From the NCBI RefSeq assembly GCF_001857945.1, contig NZ_CP017770.1:558001-622000 (forward strand): DNA of 64,000 nt. The letters run 5' to 3'. The notes beneath the pieces are model-generated. The model was not told the origin of the DNA. It saw nothing but the letters and a program-made list of their open reading frames with translations, and did not search any database. This document shows, piece by piece, positions 43,122-51,925 of the stretch. The stretch is from Paenibacillus crassostreae. GTDB taxonomy: Bacteria > Bacillota > Bacilli > Paenibacillales > Paenibacillaceae. The translations under genes and the position numbers were made by a program. Numbering within the stretch: position 1 is the first letter of the stretch; every line of letters begins with the position of its first letter.

Positions 43122-43754
43122 ATGAATAAGCATCAAGCAAGTTTTGCTACCGTTGCAAGTGTGCTAAGCATCCTGTTTTTTGCCTTTATTAATTACAGCA
43201 CCACACCTCATGATTTATGGTTTATTTACCCTTCCTTTGCTATTCTACAGTGGCCGATCTCGATGTACTTTTTGACCAAAGGAAAACTTCATCACTATTC
43301 AGCAATAACCTCATTCATCCTCATTTCATTTCTAATTATTGAGAATATGCTAAATAGTCCCGAACATATATGGTTTGTATTTGCAATCTTTCCCATTCTC
43401 TTGTGGCCCATCCTTATGTATTTAGGAAAATATCGTTCAGCATTAACAACCGCCATCATTGGAAGTGTATGTACAATCCTGTATTACGCAGTGCTCAATT
43501 CATTCTATGCGCCTCAGTATCTATGGGTCATATATCCTGCATTTCTCGTATTATGGTGGCCTTTAGCTATATACTTCGGGAGAAATAAGAGTCATTTCAC
43601 ATTCGCCATTGTAGGAAGCCTCCTCACAAGCCTATTTTTCATCATCACAAATGTTATTTCAACCGCGAACACCGTCTGGGCAGTCTATCCGATCTTCGCC
43701 ATTCTTTGGTGGCCTCTTAGTATGTATTATTACGGTAAGCGGAGATCATGGTAA
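43122..43754 (+). CDS. Hydrophobic membrane protein with four repeats
   Basis: 210 residues made of four two-span repeats. Each ends in a version of W-(F/V)-x-Y-P-x-F-A-x-L-x-W-P-(I/L)-x-M-Y: LWFIYPSFAILQWPISMYF, IWFVFAIFPILLWPILMYL, LWVIYPAFLVLWWPLAIYF, VWAVYPIFAILWWPLSMYY. The preceding protein ends with a fifth copy. AAGGAGGATTAC precedes the ATG, 15 bp after the previous stop. No known function; the PadR operon context points to envelope stress or drug response (inference). Confidence 0.82.
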   Translation: MNKHQASFATVASVLSILFFAFINYSTTPHDLWFIYPSFAILQWPISMYFLTKGKLHHYSAITSFILISFLIIENMLNSPEHIWFVFAIFPILLWPILMYLGKYRSALTTAIIGSVCTILYYAVLNSFYAPQYLWVIYPAFLVLWWPLAIYFGRNKSHFTFAIVGSLLTSLFFIITNVISTANTVWAVYPIFAILWWPLSMYYYGKRRSW

Positions 43755-43853
43755 TCCAATCATAATACACAAAAACTGTAACATCGCATTTAATTATACT
43801 TGCACTAGTCATACGTCGTCTTGGGGTCAATCTAGCCCCCTTCTCTGAATACT

Positions 43854-43883
43854 GCAAAGAGCGCCACATTGGGCGCTCTTTGC
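43854..43883 (+). terminator. Intrinsic terminator of the PadR operon
   Basis: GCAAAGAGCGCC/GGCGCTCTTTGC, perfect 12-bp stem, then TTGTTTCTTTTTT. Confidence 0.88.
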
Positions 43884-43916
43884 TTGTTTCTTTTTTCACT
43901 AATGACATTCTCTAAC

Positions 43917-43997
43917 TTATGACTTACCTTTTCCAACCACGAGCTGTATGATCATAATCATCAGCACAAGCAGTTGAATGAGCTGTTCTACGGTCAT
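43917..43997 (-). CDS. Candidate 26-residue hydrophobic peptide
   Basis: On the minus strand an ATG at 43997, 9 bp after GGAGG, opens a 26-residue peptide: MTVEQLIQLL, a hydrophobic core rich in Leu/Met/Ile/Val, and a basic end (GKGKS). Size, single span and basic tail resemble Hol-Tox/type I toxin-like peptides of Firmicutes, but I cannot confirm the family. An overlapping 67-residue frame (43924-44127) lacks a good ribosome binding site and reads like a shadow. Confidence 0.4.
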   Translation of the reverse strand: MTVEQLIQLLVLMIMIIQLVVGKGKS

Positions 43998-44246
43998 ATC
44001 CGTCCGCCTCCATCTCGTAAAGGATGGCTCTTTCGGACGATTTCCCTCTCCTTGTAACCCGGACTTTCCCCCTTACATATGTATGCACGTGAGTATCTAT
44101 ATATTCCCATCTGCTAAATTTAGCCATTCGAGTGAACTCTTCACCATTAACCGCTGAAGAGTGGCAACAATTACTAATGGTAAATCCCCATATTCTATCG
44201 AATCCCCTGCCCTTGTGATCATCGCAACAAAATAGTAAATAAATAA
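43998..44246. other. Gene-free remainder before the hpaB terminator
   Basis: Apart from the small peptide frame and the two flanking terminators, I see no supported gene or signal in the stretch 43755-44282. Confidence 0.5.
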
Positions 44247-44247
44247 A

Positions 44248-44272
44248 AACCTCCTTCTTATAGAAAGAGGTT
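44248..44272 (-). terminator. Intrinsic terminator of hpaB
   Basis: AACCTC..TTCT/AGAA..GAGGTT stem; minus-strand T-run TTTTTATTT, 11 bp after the stop. Confidence 0.78.
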
Positions 44273-44282
44273 CTCTTGTTCT

Positions 44283-45737
44283 TTATAGGCCCATAAAATC
44301 ATTCACACGCTTGATATATTGATCTTTATGATCATAACCTTGGTAAAGTCTCCTATTCACCGCATTGGCATCTCCGAAGAAGAATCGTTCATACAATTGT
44401 TGTCTCCCCCCGAACCCACTTGAACTAAGTTCCCAAGCTAGTCTGAATAACTGAACCTTATCTTTAGCATCCCGATCATTCCCTTTCAGATAGATGTCTA
44501 AGTAAGGATTTAAATCTGGATTGAAGTCCATCTCAGACGGAGTCATAATTAATCCACTAGCTCCTATAAGTTGAATGATCTCCAACATTCGGGGATATAT
44601 TTTGGGGAAAATAACATTAGCTGTCCATAGCGGATTCCGATCAGGAAGCATACTTCCCCAACGATCGGCAACCGCATTGTGTTCAGCTGCTAAGAGCAGT
44701 GATTTCAAGGTCTCAACATGAACAATAATTTCGTTTATCTTTTCTATCACTTGTGGGTAATATCCGATATCTAAAGTATCAACCATTTGAAGCACAATCC
44801 CTAGAATAAACTCTGATTTCGCAATATAGCGACATAACACTTGATGTGCTGTATGCGTATGAAACCCGCTCGCAGAGAACAGTTGTTGTGATAAATAATC
44901 GTTACCATCCACAAACACACGATCCCAAGGAACAAGTACATGATCAAATATAAGCAAAGTATCCATTTCTTCAAAACGTGAACTTAGTGGATAATCATAA
45001 GTTGAATCTCCTCCAACCATGCTATCCCGACAGATCCACTTCATTCCCGGTAGATGATTTGGAACAGCAAAAACAAAGGTATTGGGGTTATTCTTTTCAA
45101 GTAGTTGAGTATAAACAGGTGGATGAACCCATATTTCGTCAGCTGTTATCCCTTGAGTTGCTAATAGAAATGCACCATTAACAATCAATCCATCCTTATT
45201 CTTATCCACAATCCGAGCTGCTGAGGTGTCAAATGAACCGTCGTCCATCAATTGAACCACTCTACTTGCTTGTGGCTGAACAAACACATGCGATAGTGTC
45301 ACGTCATTCTCACGGCAATACTCATAATAACTCATTAGATTATTCGCACGCTCCGGGGAATCCTCTGATAATAAATCCGCAGCTGATTGAAAGGCCATAA
45401 GTCCTGTATTCATGTAATCTGGAGAACGGCCCATCATTCCATGATGCCGTTCACCCCACAATGACATCATCACTCGGCGTTTATATACATCTTCTTTATT
45501 CTTAGGTTGAAGAAATGACAATCCAACTGGATTGCCAGTTATCGGCGATATATAGCTCATTCTGTCCTTATAATCCAACTCATTCTGCATATCATATAAT
45601 GTAGCTTGTGTGCACATTAGTCCACGGAATGCTTTGTGATTTGACAAACTACCCATGATTTTCTCTCCATGAAACCAGACTTCAGGCTTAGATTGATCAA
45701 TTTGCTGCATATATTGTGAACCGTTCTTGATCCCCAT
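44283..45737 (-). CDS. hpaB: 4-hydroxyphenylacetate 3-monooxygenase large subunit family
   Basis: 484 residues, the usual length. Conserved features of the HpaB/HpaH flavin monooxygenases: RGLMCTQATLYDMQ, RRVMMSLWGERHHGMMGRSPDYMN (cut: RRVMMSLWGERHHG and RSPDYMN), THTAHQVLCRYIAKSEF and GGRQQLYERFFFGDA. The enzyme hydroxylates phenolic substrates with FADH2 from a separate reductase (HpaC), which is not encoded here. A lone copy like B. subtilis YoaI is typical in Bacillales. Monocistronic, with its own terminator. The exact phenol is uncertain. Confidence 0.9.
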   Translation of the reverse strand: MGIKNGSQYMQQIDQSKPEVWFHGEKIMGSLSNHKAFRGLMCTQATLYDMQNELDYKDRMSYISPITGNPVGLSFLQPKNKEDVYKRRVMMSLWGERHHGMMGRSPDYMNTGLMAFQSAADLLSEDSPERANNLMSYYEYCRENDVTLSHVFVQPQASRVVQLMDDGSFDTSAARIVDKNKDGLIVNGAFLLATQGITADEIWVHPPVYTQLLEKNNPNTFVFAVPNHLPGMKWICRDSMVGGDSTYDYPLSSRFEEMDTLLIFDHVLVPWDRVFVDGNDYLSQQLFSASGFHTHTAHQVLCRYIAKSEFILGIVLQMVDTLDIGYYPQVIEKINEIIVHVETLKSLLLAAEHNAVADRWGSMLPDRNPLWTANVIFPKIYPRMLEIIQLIGASGLIMTPSEMDFNPDLNPYLDIYLKGNDRDAKDKVQLFRLAWELSSSGFGGRQQLYERFFFGDANAVNRRLYQGYDHKDQYIKRVNDFMGL

Positions 45738-45893
45738 TATCTAGCCACCTTCTAAACATGGTATGATCACAGTTTATTCTTTTATCAATGAGCGGGAAAC
45801 AGGCACTAACCCAAAGTTAGCAGAACTTTTTTCATTTATAGTATTCATTAAGTATCAGTTGTATAATCAAAATAAACCAAGGAGGCTACGTTA

Positions 45894-46166
45894 ATGAACA
45901 ACATCCAATCCGAAGAAGGTAGATTCTATATTGAAGAAGATGGTCAGACCATTGCGGAAATTACATTTAGTAGACCCGAGCAACAGCAACTTCATATTGA
46001 TCATACCTATGTATCAGAGTCACTACGTGGACAATCTATTGGACAATAGCTCGTGCGTCAAGTCGTAGATCTAGCAAGACAGGAAGACAGCAAAATCATA
46101 CCCGTGTGCACATATGCTCAAGCTCAATTCAAGCGACATCCGGAATATGCTGATGTATTGAAGTGA
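45894..46166 (+). pseudogene. Small GNAT-type acetyltransferase gene with internal amber stop
   Basis: A complete 90-residue frame, preceded by AAGGAGG, begins NNIQSEEGRFYIEEDGQT and ends YAQAQFKRHPEYADVLK, matching the YjdJ-like (GNAT, COG2388) family. Codon 52 is TAG (46047-46049) in the acetyl-CoA loop (LRGQSIGQ-stop-LVRQVVDLAR), where relatives have an amino acid, often Gln or Lys; a single C-to-T change from CAG would explain it. Everything downstream stays in frame. Recent inactivation or a sequencing error. Confidence 0.85.
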
Positions 46167-46203
46167 AGTTTTTCATGGGGGAGAATATTAGGAGGAACTG
46201 CTA

Positions 46204-47058
46204 ATGCTTAGTCATCAACAACTTCAACAAATTCAAACACTGCAACAGTTATGTGAAAATATTGATTATATAGCCCTTAAGCTGAATTGGGAGACATTAC
46301 GTACACGTAAGCCACAGGACAAGCTGGATTATTTACATTATTCGGGGGATCTACTTACCGGTTTCTTAGGTGTCTATAAATTTGGTAGTAAATTCGAGAT
46401 ATGTGGAATGGTACATCCCGATTTTCGTCGTCAAGGGATTTTTACATCCTTATTTCAAAAAGCTATCCATGCTACATCCGAAGTAAGTTATTCATCGTTA
46501 CTATTGAATACACCATCTAATTCACTCTCTGGAGAAAAGTTTCTTCATACGATCTCCAGTCAATATGAGAGCTCCGAGTATCAAATGCGATGGAATTCTG
46601 CTCATACACAAGACTCATCAGACGAAAATGCTCCGAATAACCCTACATACGAAATTACCCTCCGGAGTGCTGTTGATGATGATATCGAAGAATTGATACG
46701 TCTAGACAAAGAAGGATTCGGGATGAGTAATGAGGATGTGCTCGATATGTATAAGACGATAACCGAAGATGGACTAGAAAATATGTACGTTGTGAACTCT
46801 AACGGTGTAACTGCCGGTAAAGTTAATGTTGTCCCATCGGAAGCACAAACATGGATATACGCCTTCACAGTGGATCAAGCTCTTCGTAGCCAAGGAATTG
46901 GACGTAGAACACTTCAACTCATTATCGAGCAGGAAGGACCAAACGATAAAGAATTGTGGCTAGAAGTAGCCGTCCATAACCCTAAGGCATTGAAACTTTA
47001 TGAATCCTGTGGGTTCGTCACGCAGGAGAAGCAGGATTATTATCAATACACGGGATAG
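46204..47058 (+). CDS. Double-domain GNAT acetyltransferase
   Basis: 284 residues with two GNAT modules. The first (about 1-130) has VHPDFRRQGIFTSLFQKA; the second (about 150-284) has VDQALRSQGIGRRTLQLII, the acetyl-CoA loop RSQGIG, and the C-terminal ALKLYESCGF. This layout resembles mycothiol-synthase-like or RimI-fused GNATs in Firmicutes; substrate unknown. AGGAGG precedes the ATG. It lies 37 bp after the broken GNAT gene and may share its promoter. Confidence 0.88.
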   Translation: MLSHQQLQQIQTLQQLCENIDYIALKLNWETLRTRKPQDKLDYLHYSGDLLTGFLGVYKFGSKFEICGMVHPDFRRQGIFTSLFQKAIHATSEVSYSSLLLNTPSNSLSGEKFLHTISSQYESSEYQMRWNSAHTQDSSDENAPNNPTYEITLRSAVDDDIEELIRLDKEGFGMSNEDVLDMYKTITEDGLENMYVVNSNGVTAGKVNVVPSEAQTWIYAFTVDQALRSQGIGRRTLQLIIEQEGPNDKELWLEVAVHNPKALKLYESCGFVTQEKQDYYQYTG

Positions 47059-47087
47059 CAGTATTCCATTTCTTATAACAATATGAC

Positions 47088-47129
47088 AAAGCAAAGGCCA
47101 TTTCCAATGGAGGAAGTGGCCTTTGCTTT
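47088..47129. terminator. Bidirectional terminator between GNAT and araA genes
   Basis: AAAGCAAAGGCCA.TTTCC pairs with GGAAG.TGGCCTTTGCTTT. T-rich on + and, as the complement, on -. Confidence 0.82.
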
Positions 47130-47154
47130 ATTGGTTGAATCATAAATGATGTAA

Positions 47155-48648
47155 TTAAGAATTCAATTTCCAGTACATATCATTCCAACGTAATTCATTC
47201 TTGAACAATGGCGTAGTTGTATTCTTATCAATGATGACACATTCGATTCCAACCATCTCAGCCCAGTCTACTAACTGTTCTGTTGTTACTTTATATGAGA
47301 ATACGGTATGATGTGCCCCACCTGCTAGAATCCAAGATTCAGCAGATACAGATAATGAAGGTTCTGGCTTCCACATCACGCGTGCCACTGGTAGTTTCGG
47401 CATATCCTTCACTGCTTTAACTGCATCTACTACGTTAATGATTAGGCGGAAGCGATTACCCATATCAACAAGTGAAGCAACTAAAGCTGGACCGCTACGA
47501 CCATCAAAGATCATACGTGCTGGATCTTCACGATCACCGATCGATAGAGGCTGAACATCAATACGAGGTTTACCTGCTGCGATCGTTGGACATACTTCAA
47601 GCATATGTGAACCAAGGATTAACTCGTTACCAGCTTCGAAGTGGTAAGTATAATCTTCCATGAAGGAGGTTCCTTCATTATGAGCAATAATCTTCATTAG
47701 GCGAAGTAATGCGGATGTCTTCCAATCCCCTTCTCCCCCAAATCCATAACCTTTTTCCATTAGTCGTTGAACTGCAAGTCCAGGTAATTGCTTCATACCA
47801 TGTAGATCTTCAAAATTCGTAGTGAATGCAGAGAATTCACCTTGCTCTAAGAATGCTTTCATCCCAAGCTCGATCCGAGCTTGCTCAAGAATGGCTTCTT
47901 TTACTGGACCAGCCGCTTTCGCTTGTTCAGATAACTCATATTTCTGAGTGTATTCTTCAAAGAGTGCCTTCACATCGCCTTCTGACACTTCATTAATCAC
48001 ATCAACTAAATCGCCAATACCATAGGCTCTAACATCCCAACCAAGCTTAATTTGCGCTTCAACTTTATCACCATCTGTAACGGCAACATTGCGCATATTA
48101 TCTCCGAAGCGTGCTACTTTAAGATGCTGACTTTCATTATAAGCTGTAGCCGTAGACATCCAACTGCCAATACGTTCAACAACAGCAGCATCATCCCAGA
48201 ATCCAACAACAACTTTGCGAGGAATTCCCATACGAGCACCAATGAATCCATACTCACGGTCACCATGAGCGGATTGATTCAAGTTCATGAAGTCCATGTC
48301 AATCGCATCCCAAGGAATTTCACGATTAAATTGTGTATGCAAATGTAGAAGCGGTTTTTTCAATTGTAAAAGACCTGCGATCCACATTTTAGCTGGCGAG
48401 AAAGTATGCATCCAAGTGATGATACCCGCGCATTGATCATCGCTATTCGCATCTATACACAATCTGCGGATTGAATCTGGATTCGTTAATACGGGTTTGC
48501 TCACAATTTCGAATGTCACACTATCGTTACGGTTAAGTCCTTCGACAATTTTACGTGAATGATCCTCTACTTGCTCAAGTGTTTCAGGTCCATATAAATG
48601 TTGACTTCCAGTTACGAACCAGAATTGAAACGGTTTCACTTTTAACAT
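47155..48648 (-). CDS. araA: L-arabinose isomerase
   Basis: 497 residues from the ATG at 48648, 8 bp after GGAGG (a GTG at 48651 is less likely). The start [18 protein letters not shown] is characteristic; [13 protein letters not shown], the Glu in [26 protein letters not shown] and EVCPTIA give the metal-binding Glu/Glu/His/His set of AraA. It converts L-arabinose to L-ribulose. It stands apart from araB/araD here and is preceded by two AraR boxes, so it answers to arabinose, the product of the GH43 enzymes at 18990-21032. Confidence 0.95.
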   Translation of the reverse strand: MLKVKPFQFWFVTGSQHLYGPETLEQVEDHSRKIVEGLNRNDSVTFEIVSKPVLTNPDSIRRLCIDANSDDQCAGIITWMHTFSPAKMWIAGLLQLKKPLLHLHTQFNREIPWDAIDMDFMNLNQSAHGDREYGFIGARMGIPRKVVVGFWDDAAVVERIGSWMSTATAYNESQHLKVARFGDNMRNVAVTDGDKVEAQIKLGWDVRAYGIGDLVDVINEVSEGDVKALFEEYTQKYELSEQAKAAGPVKEAILEQARIELGMKAFLEQGEFSAFTTNFEDLHGMKQLPGLAVQRLMEKGYGFGGEGDWKTSALLRLMKIIAHNEGTSFMEDYTYHFEAGNELILGSHMLEVCPTIAAGKPRIDVQPLSIGDREDPARMIFDGRSGPALVASLVDMGNRFRLIINVVDAVKAVKDMPKLPVARVMWKPEPSLSVSAESWILAGGAHHTVFSYKVTTEQLVDWAEMVGIECVIIDKNTTTPLFKNELRWNDMYWKLNS

Positions 48649-48679
48649 CACAAAAACCTCCTAATTATTCTTTAATATG

Positions 48680-48695
48680 AATTGTGCGTACAACA
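48680..48695 (-). promoter_or_regulatory. AraR operator box 2 at araA promoter
   Basis: AATTGTGCGTACAACA, close to the AraR consensus ATTTGTACGTACAAAT. It lies directly behind the -10 of a promoter TTGAAA (48717-48722), 18 bp, TTATGT (48693-48698) on the minus strand. Confidence 0.7.
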
Positions 48696-48722
48696 TAAAA
48701 CAAATTAAATTTCCTTTTTCAA
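48693..48722 (-). promoter_or_regulatory. araA promoter
   Basis: -35 TTGAAA and -10 TTATGT with 18-bp spacer on the minus strand; the AraR box overlaps its downstream edge, consistent with repression. Confidence 0.6.
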
Positions 48723-48778
48723 GAGTATTTAACTTCATATACAAAAAAAATATAGTTCATAAGTCATACTCACTATCA

Positions 48779-48794
48779 TCTTGTACGTACAACC
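48779..48794 (-). promoter_or_regulatory. AraR operator box 1 upstream of araA
   Basis: TCTTGTACGTACAACC contains a perfect 12-bp palindrome TTGTACGTACAA. It is 99 bp from box 2, compatible with looping as in the known ara system of B. subtilis. Confidence 0.75.
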
Positions 48795-48936
48795 TATTAC
48801 ATCCTCATTCTACTCGTAAAATACTAGAATTTCAAGTGAATATTGCGAAGCTCTCTTTGATTAAGATGCATTATTAAGGAAAAATGATGTACAATATATA
48901 CTTAATGACTATTAGACTGAAACGAAGGATGGATTA

Positions 48937-49803
48937 ATGATGTATGTAGCACAAGATTGGAAAGATTATGAATTATTAGATACGGGTGATGGTGATAAGC
49001 TTGAAAGATGGGGCGATGTCATTCTGCGTAGACCAGACCCACAGATTATATGGCCATTAAAGAACGAAACAGATACATGGCGTAATGTTCATGGTCATTA
49101 CTCTCGTAGCTCTGCAGGTGGTGGACAATGGGATATGAAGAAAGCGATCCCTGAACGTTGGAACATTTCATATGGTAAGTTAAAATTCCATATCAAACCA
49201 ACTAATTTCAAACATACGGGACTATTCCCTGAGCAAGCTGTGAACTGGCGCTGGATGATGGATAAAATAACTGCAGCTAAGCGTCCTATTAAAGTATTAA
49301 ATCTATTTGCTTATACTGGTGGTGCTACCGTTGCCGCAGCCTACGCAGGTGCTGAAGTCGTACACGTTGATGCAGCGAAAGGTATGGTTCAGTGGGCCAA
49401 AGATAATATTCAACTATCCGGTCTTCAGGATCGCCCTGTTCGCTTCATCACTGATGACGTATTTAAGTTTGTTCAACGTGAACAACGTCGTGGTAACAAA
49501 TACGATGCTATTATTATGGACCCTCCTTCTTATGGTCGTGGACCCGGCGGAGAAATGTGGAAGCTTGAATCAAGCCTATATCCATTTATTGAGAGCTGTA
49601 TGGAGATTATGTCGGACAACCCTCTCTTTATGCTTATTAATTCGTATACCACAGGGATTTCACCTACAGTATTGAGTAATATGTTAACAATGACAGTGTC
49701 TCGTAAATATGCTGGTAAAATATCTTCTGGTGAAATCGGTTTGCCTATCTCTGCGTCAGGTCTGACGTTACCTTGTGGTATTCTAGGTCGTTGGGAGGCT
49801 TAA
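48937..49803 (+). CDS. Class I SAM methyltransferase (rRNA cytosine C5/RlmI-like)
   Basis: 288 residues. SAM motif I reads LNLFAYTGGATVAAAYAGA (about residue 123 on), motif II VVHVDAAKGMVQWAKDN, and the catalytic DPPSYGRG (motif IV). The N-terminal region (RWGDVILRRPDPQIIWP) is the family's nucleic-acid binding part (PF10672-like). Modifies RNA, most likely rRNA. Its stop is 4 bp before the pseudouridine synthase gene, so the two RNA-modification genes are co-expressed. Confidence 0.9.
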   Translation: MMYVAQDWKDYELLDTGDGDKLERWGDVILRRPDPQIIWPLKNETDTWRNVHGHYSRSSAGGGQWDMKKAIPERWNISYGKLKFHIKPTNFKHTGLFPEQAVNWRWMMDKITAAKRPIKVLNLFAYTGGATVAAAYAGAEVVHVDAAKGMVQWAKDNIQLSGLQDRPVRFITDDVFKFVQREQRRGNKYDAIIMDPPSYGRGPGGEMWKLESSLYPFIESCMEIMSDNPLFMLINSYTTGISPTVLSNMLTMTVSRKYAGKISSGEIGLPISASGLTLPCGILGRWEA

Positions 49804-49807
49804 GACC

Positions 49808-50521
49808 ATGAAAGATGGGCTCACTTCTGAATCAAATATTCCAATCCTCTATGAGGATAATCATTTGCTTGGAATCGTTAAGCCTGTGAACGTACCCACT
49901 CAAGAAGACGCATCTGGTGATCCTGATTTAGTTAATATACTTAAACAGGATATCAAAGATCGTTATAGTAAACCGGGCAACGTATTTGTTGGACTTATTC
50001 ATAGACTAGATCGACCTGTTGGTGGGGCTATGATCTTCGCTAAGACATCTAAAGCAGCGTCACGCCTCTCAGAGTCTGTTCGTAGTCATAAGTTCCGCAA
50101 AGTGTACTTAGCTGTGATCCATGGTTCGCTTAAATCTTCACAAGGAAGACTAACGGATACATTATTAAAGGATTCGCGAACCAATACAGTATCTGTTGTT
50201 CCGAAGGGAACTGCGGGCGCTAAAGATGCGATTCTCGACTATAAAGTTATCGGGACTTCTGATTCATTAAGTCTAGTACAGGTAGAGCTGTTAACAGGTA
50301 GATCCCATCAGATCCGTGTACAATTCAGCCATGCTGGTCATCCGCTCTACGGTGATCAGAAATATGGCGTTCACCTCAATAAAGCAGGACAACAAATTGC
50401 CTTATGGTCAGTTTTCGTGGGATTTCCTCATCCAGTAACAAAAGAAGAGGTAACATTAGTTTCCTCTCCTCCATCACAATATCCTTGGGATTTGTGGCCG
50501 CAGGAGCAAGTTGAGCTATAG
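49808..50521 (+). CDS. RluA-family RNA pseudouridine synthase
   Basis: 237 residues. The catalytic Asp is in LIHRLDRPVGGAMIFAKTS; YEDNHLLGIVKPVNVPTQ opens the domain and LLTGRSHQIRVQFSHAGHPLYGD (cut: LLTGRSHQIRVQ and HAGHPLYGD) is the C-terminal signature. There is no S4 domain. It isomerises uridine in rRNA or tRNA; the exact site is unknown. Translationally close to the preceding methyltransferase gene. Confidence 0.92.
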   Translation: MKDGLTSESNIPILYEDNHLLGIVKPVNVPTQEDASGDPDLVNILKQDIKDRYSKPGNVFVGLIHRLDRPVGGAMIFAKTSKAASRLSESVRSHKFRKVYLAVIHGSLKSSQGRLTDTLLKDSRTNTVSVVPKGTAGAKDAILDYKVIGTSDSLSLVQVELLTGRSHQIRVQFSHAGHPLYGDQKYGVHLNKAGQQIALWSVFVGFPHPVTKEEVTLVSSPPSQYPWDLWPQEQVEL

Positions 50522-50540
50522 CATGCTTTTACAAAAATAA

Positions 50541-50582
50541 AGAGGATCGTCCAAAAGTAAATTAACTTTTAGATGATCCTCT
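50541..50582 (+). terminator. Terminator after the RNA-modification pair
   Basis: AGAGGATC.T..AAAAGT/ACTTTT..ATGATCCTCT, then TCTT. Also usable for the convergent gene. Confidence 0.78.
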
Positions 50583-50602
50583 TCTTATTGACGTAGCAGC
50601 CA

Positions 50603-51319
50603 CTATTTCCATTCTCGCTTATTAAGCCCATCATTCAAAATAATGCTCATACCCCCATTCCCACCTCCTGAACTATTGCCCCGAATATCCGTCTCAATAT
50701 TAAATTCACCTAGATGAGAGTATTCTGCTCGTGGTGGAAGGTCAATTGTGGATAATGTAATCACAGGTAACGTTATTTCTGATCCACGTCCGAACTCCAG
50801 AAATGTAATTGTAGGAGTAATTTCAACCTTCTCACTACTATGGTTAATTAATAACAAATGACAAGTACCATCAAATTTACCATTCCTAAGATCGTAGTTG
50901 CAATTCACAGGCTGTTTCAGTTCTACAGCATAAACTCCAGTAGTGAATACGCGTTGATAGATGACCGTCAACCAATCCGGCGCTTGAGTTATCAGTACGA
51001 TAATGATGATAAATCCTACAAACTTCGATCTGTTAAGTGCTCTCGTCATAAAGAAGATAGCAATTACCAAGAGAGCTAGTAGGAATATGTTCGTGAAGTA
51101 TAAACCCATTCCATTTTCCTGTGAATGAATAGGAAGTCCAATCATCTGAATGAGCCTTTCGACGAACATCCACGGCCCAGGATAGCGAATGCTCAAAAAG
51201 ATAATTATAGCTATCAATATAAATGAGAACAATAAAAAGCGCTTATTTCCAACTAGTGGAACTTGCTCATACTTATTACGGTCATATAATGTCCTATCTC
51301 GAATCTTGTTCAGGAACAT
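50603..51319 (-). CDS. Hypothetical membrane protein
   Basis: 238 residues. Three hydrophobic spans in the first half (about residues 27-45, 72-92, 98-116) and an extracellular C-terminal beta-rich region (about 120-238, for example NYDLRNGKFDGTCHLLL and ITLPVITLSTIDLPPRAEYSHLG). It ends with a Gly/Asn-rich patch (RGNSSGGGNGGMS). I do not recognise the family. Monocistronic. Confidence 0.72.
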   Translation of the reverse strand: MFLNKIRDRTLYDRNKYEQVPLVGNKRFLLFSFILIAIIIFLSIRYPGPWMFVERLIQMIGLPIHSQENGMGLYFTNIFLLALLVIAIFFMTRALNRSKFVGFIIIIVLITQAPDWLTVIYQRVFTTGVYAVELKQPVNCNYDLRNGKFDGTCHLLLINHSSEKVEITPTITFLEFGRGSEITLPVITLSTIDLPPRAEYSHLGEFNIETDIRGNSSGGGNGGMSIILNDGLNKREWK

Positions 51320-51415
51320 GTATGATGCCTCCTTACTTATTAGATATAGGATATAACGCTAATTCCATCACATAAGTTATATCATCGACAATTAATATGT
51401 TTTCTTAGTCCCGTC

Positions 51416-51610
51416 TTAGGAAACAACCTTTGTACGCACTTTTCCTGCCATGGTCTCAATCTCTACACAGTCACCCTTTTGCAGAACAAAATTAAGAAAT
51501 TTCTGAGAGATCTCTAATCCATTAAGCTTCATTGTCTTTATATTCTCAAAATTCCATCCGAATTCATCATGCACATCCATCTCAAATATAACATCAAACA
51601 ACGTTTGCAT
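51416..51610 (-). CDS. Small hypothetical protein
   Basis: 64 residues. AAAGGTG lies 6 bp before the ATG on the minus strand. Acidic-hydrophobic N-terminus (MQTLFDVIFEMDVHDEFGW), ending in KGDCVEIETMAGKVRTKVVS, which looks like a small beta-barrel closing strand. No family recognised; codon pattern and ribosome binding site support a real gene. Confidence 0.6.
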   Translation of the reverse strand: MQTLFDVIFEMDVHDEFGWNFENIKTMKLNGLEISQKFLNFVLQKGDCVEIETMAGKVRTKVVS

Positions 51611-51925
51611 CTAATCACCTTTCTTACATGGATCTAGTCTTCTATGTATCCCTTGTTTATGATAACCTTCACAACCATAGATATATATTATCATAATCTT
51701 CTCAAATCTTTTCGCGGAAAGATTACAGGATGTAACAATATATATGTACTTTCACAGGTTCCCAAACAAGAACGTATAAAGAATAAATCAAAGTTCATCA
51801 TTTAATAGCGAATTATAGCTGAAAATTATTAGGCATTTCTCGCATCGTATGACATTCTTTTCTATGAGTTGATGATATATTAAGTATGCACTTAGTGAAC
51901 TAGGTGTATAAATGGAGGGATCAAT
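51611..51925. other. Gene-free stretch before the acidic protein gene
   Basis: 315 bp, AT-rich. I see no gene; the promoter of the acidic protein gene must lie near its right end. Confidence 0.5.

Noticed and set aside
43924-44127. 67-residue minus-strand frame
   Set aside because: Arg/His-rich composition and weak ribosome binding site; the overlapping 26-residue hydrophobic frame has a better start signal.
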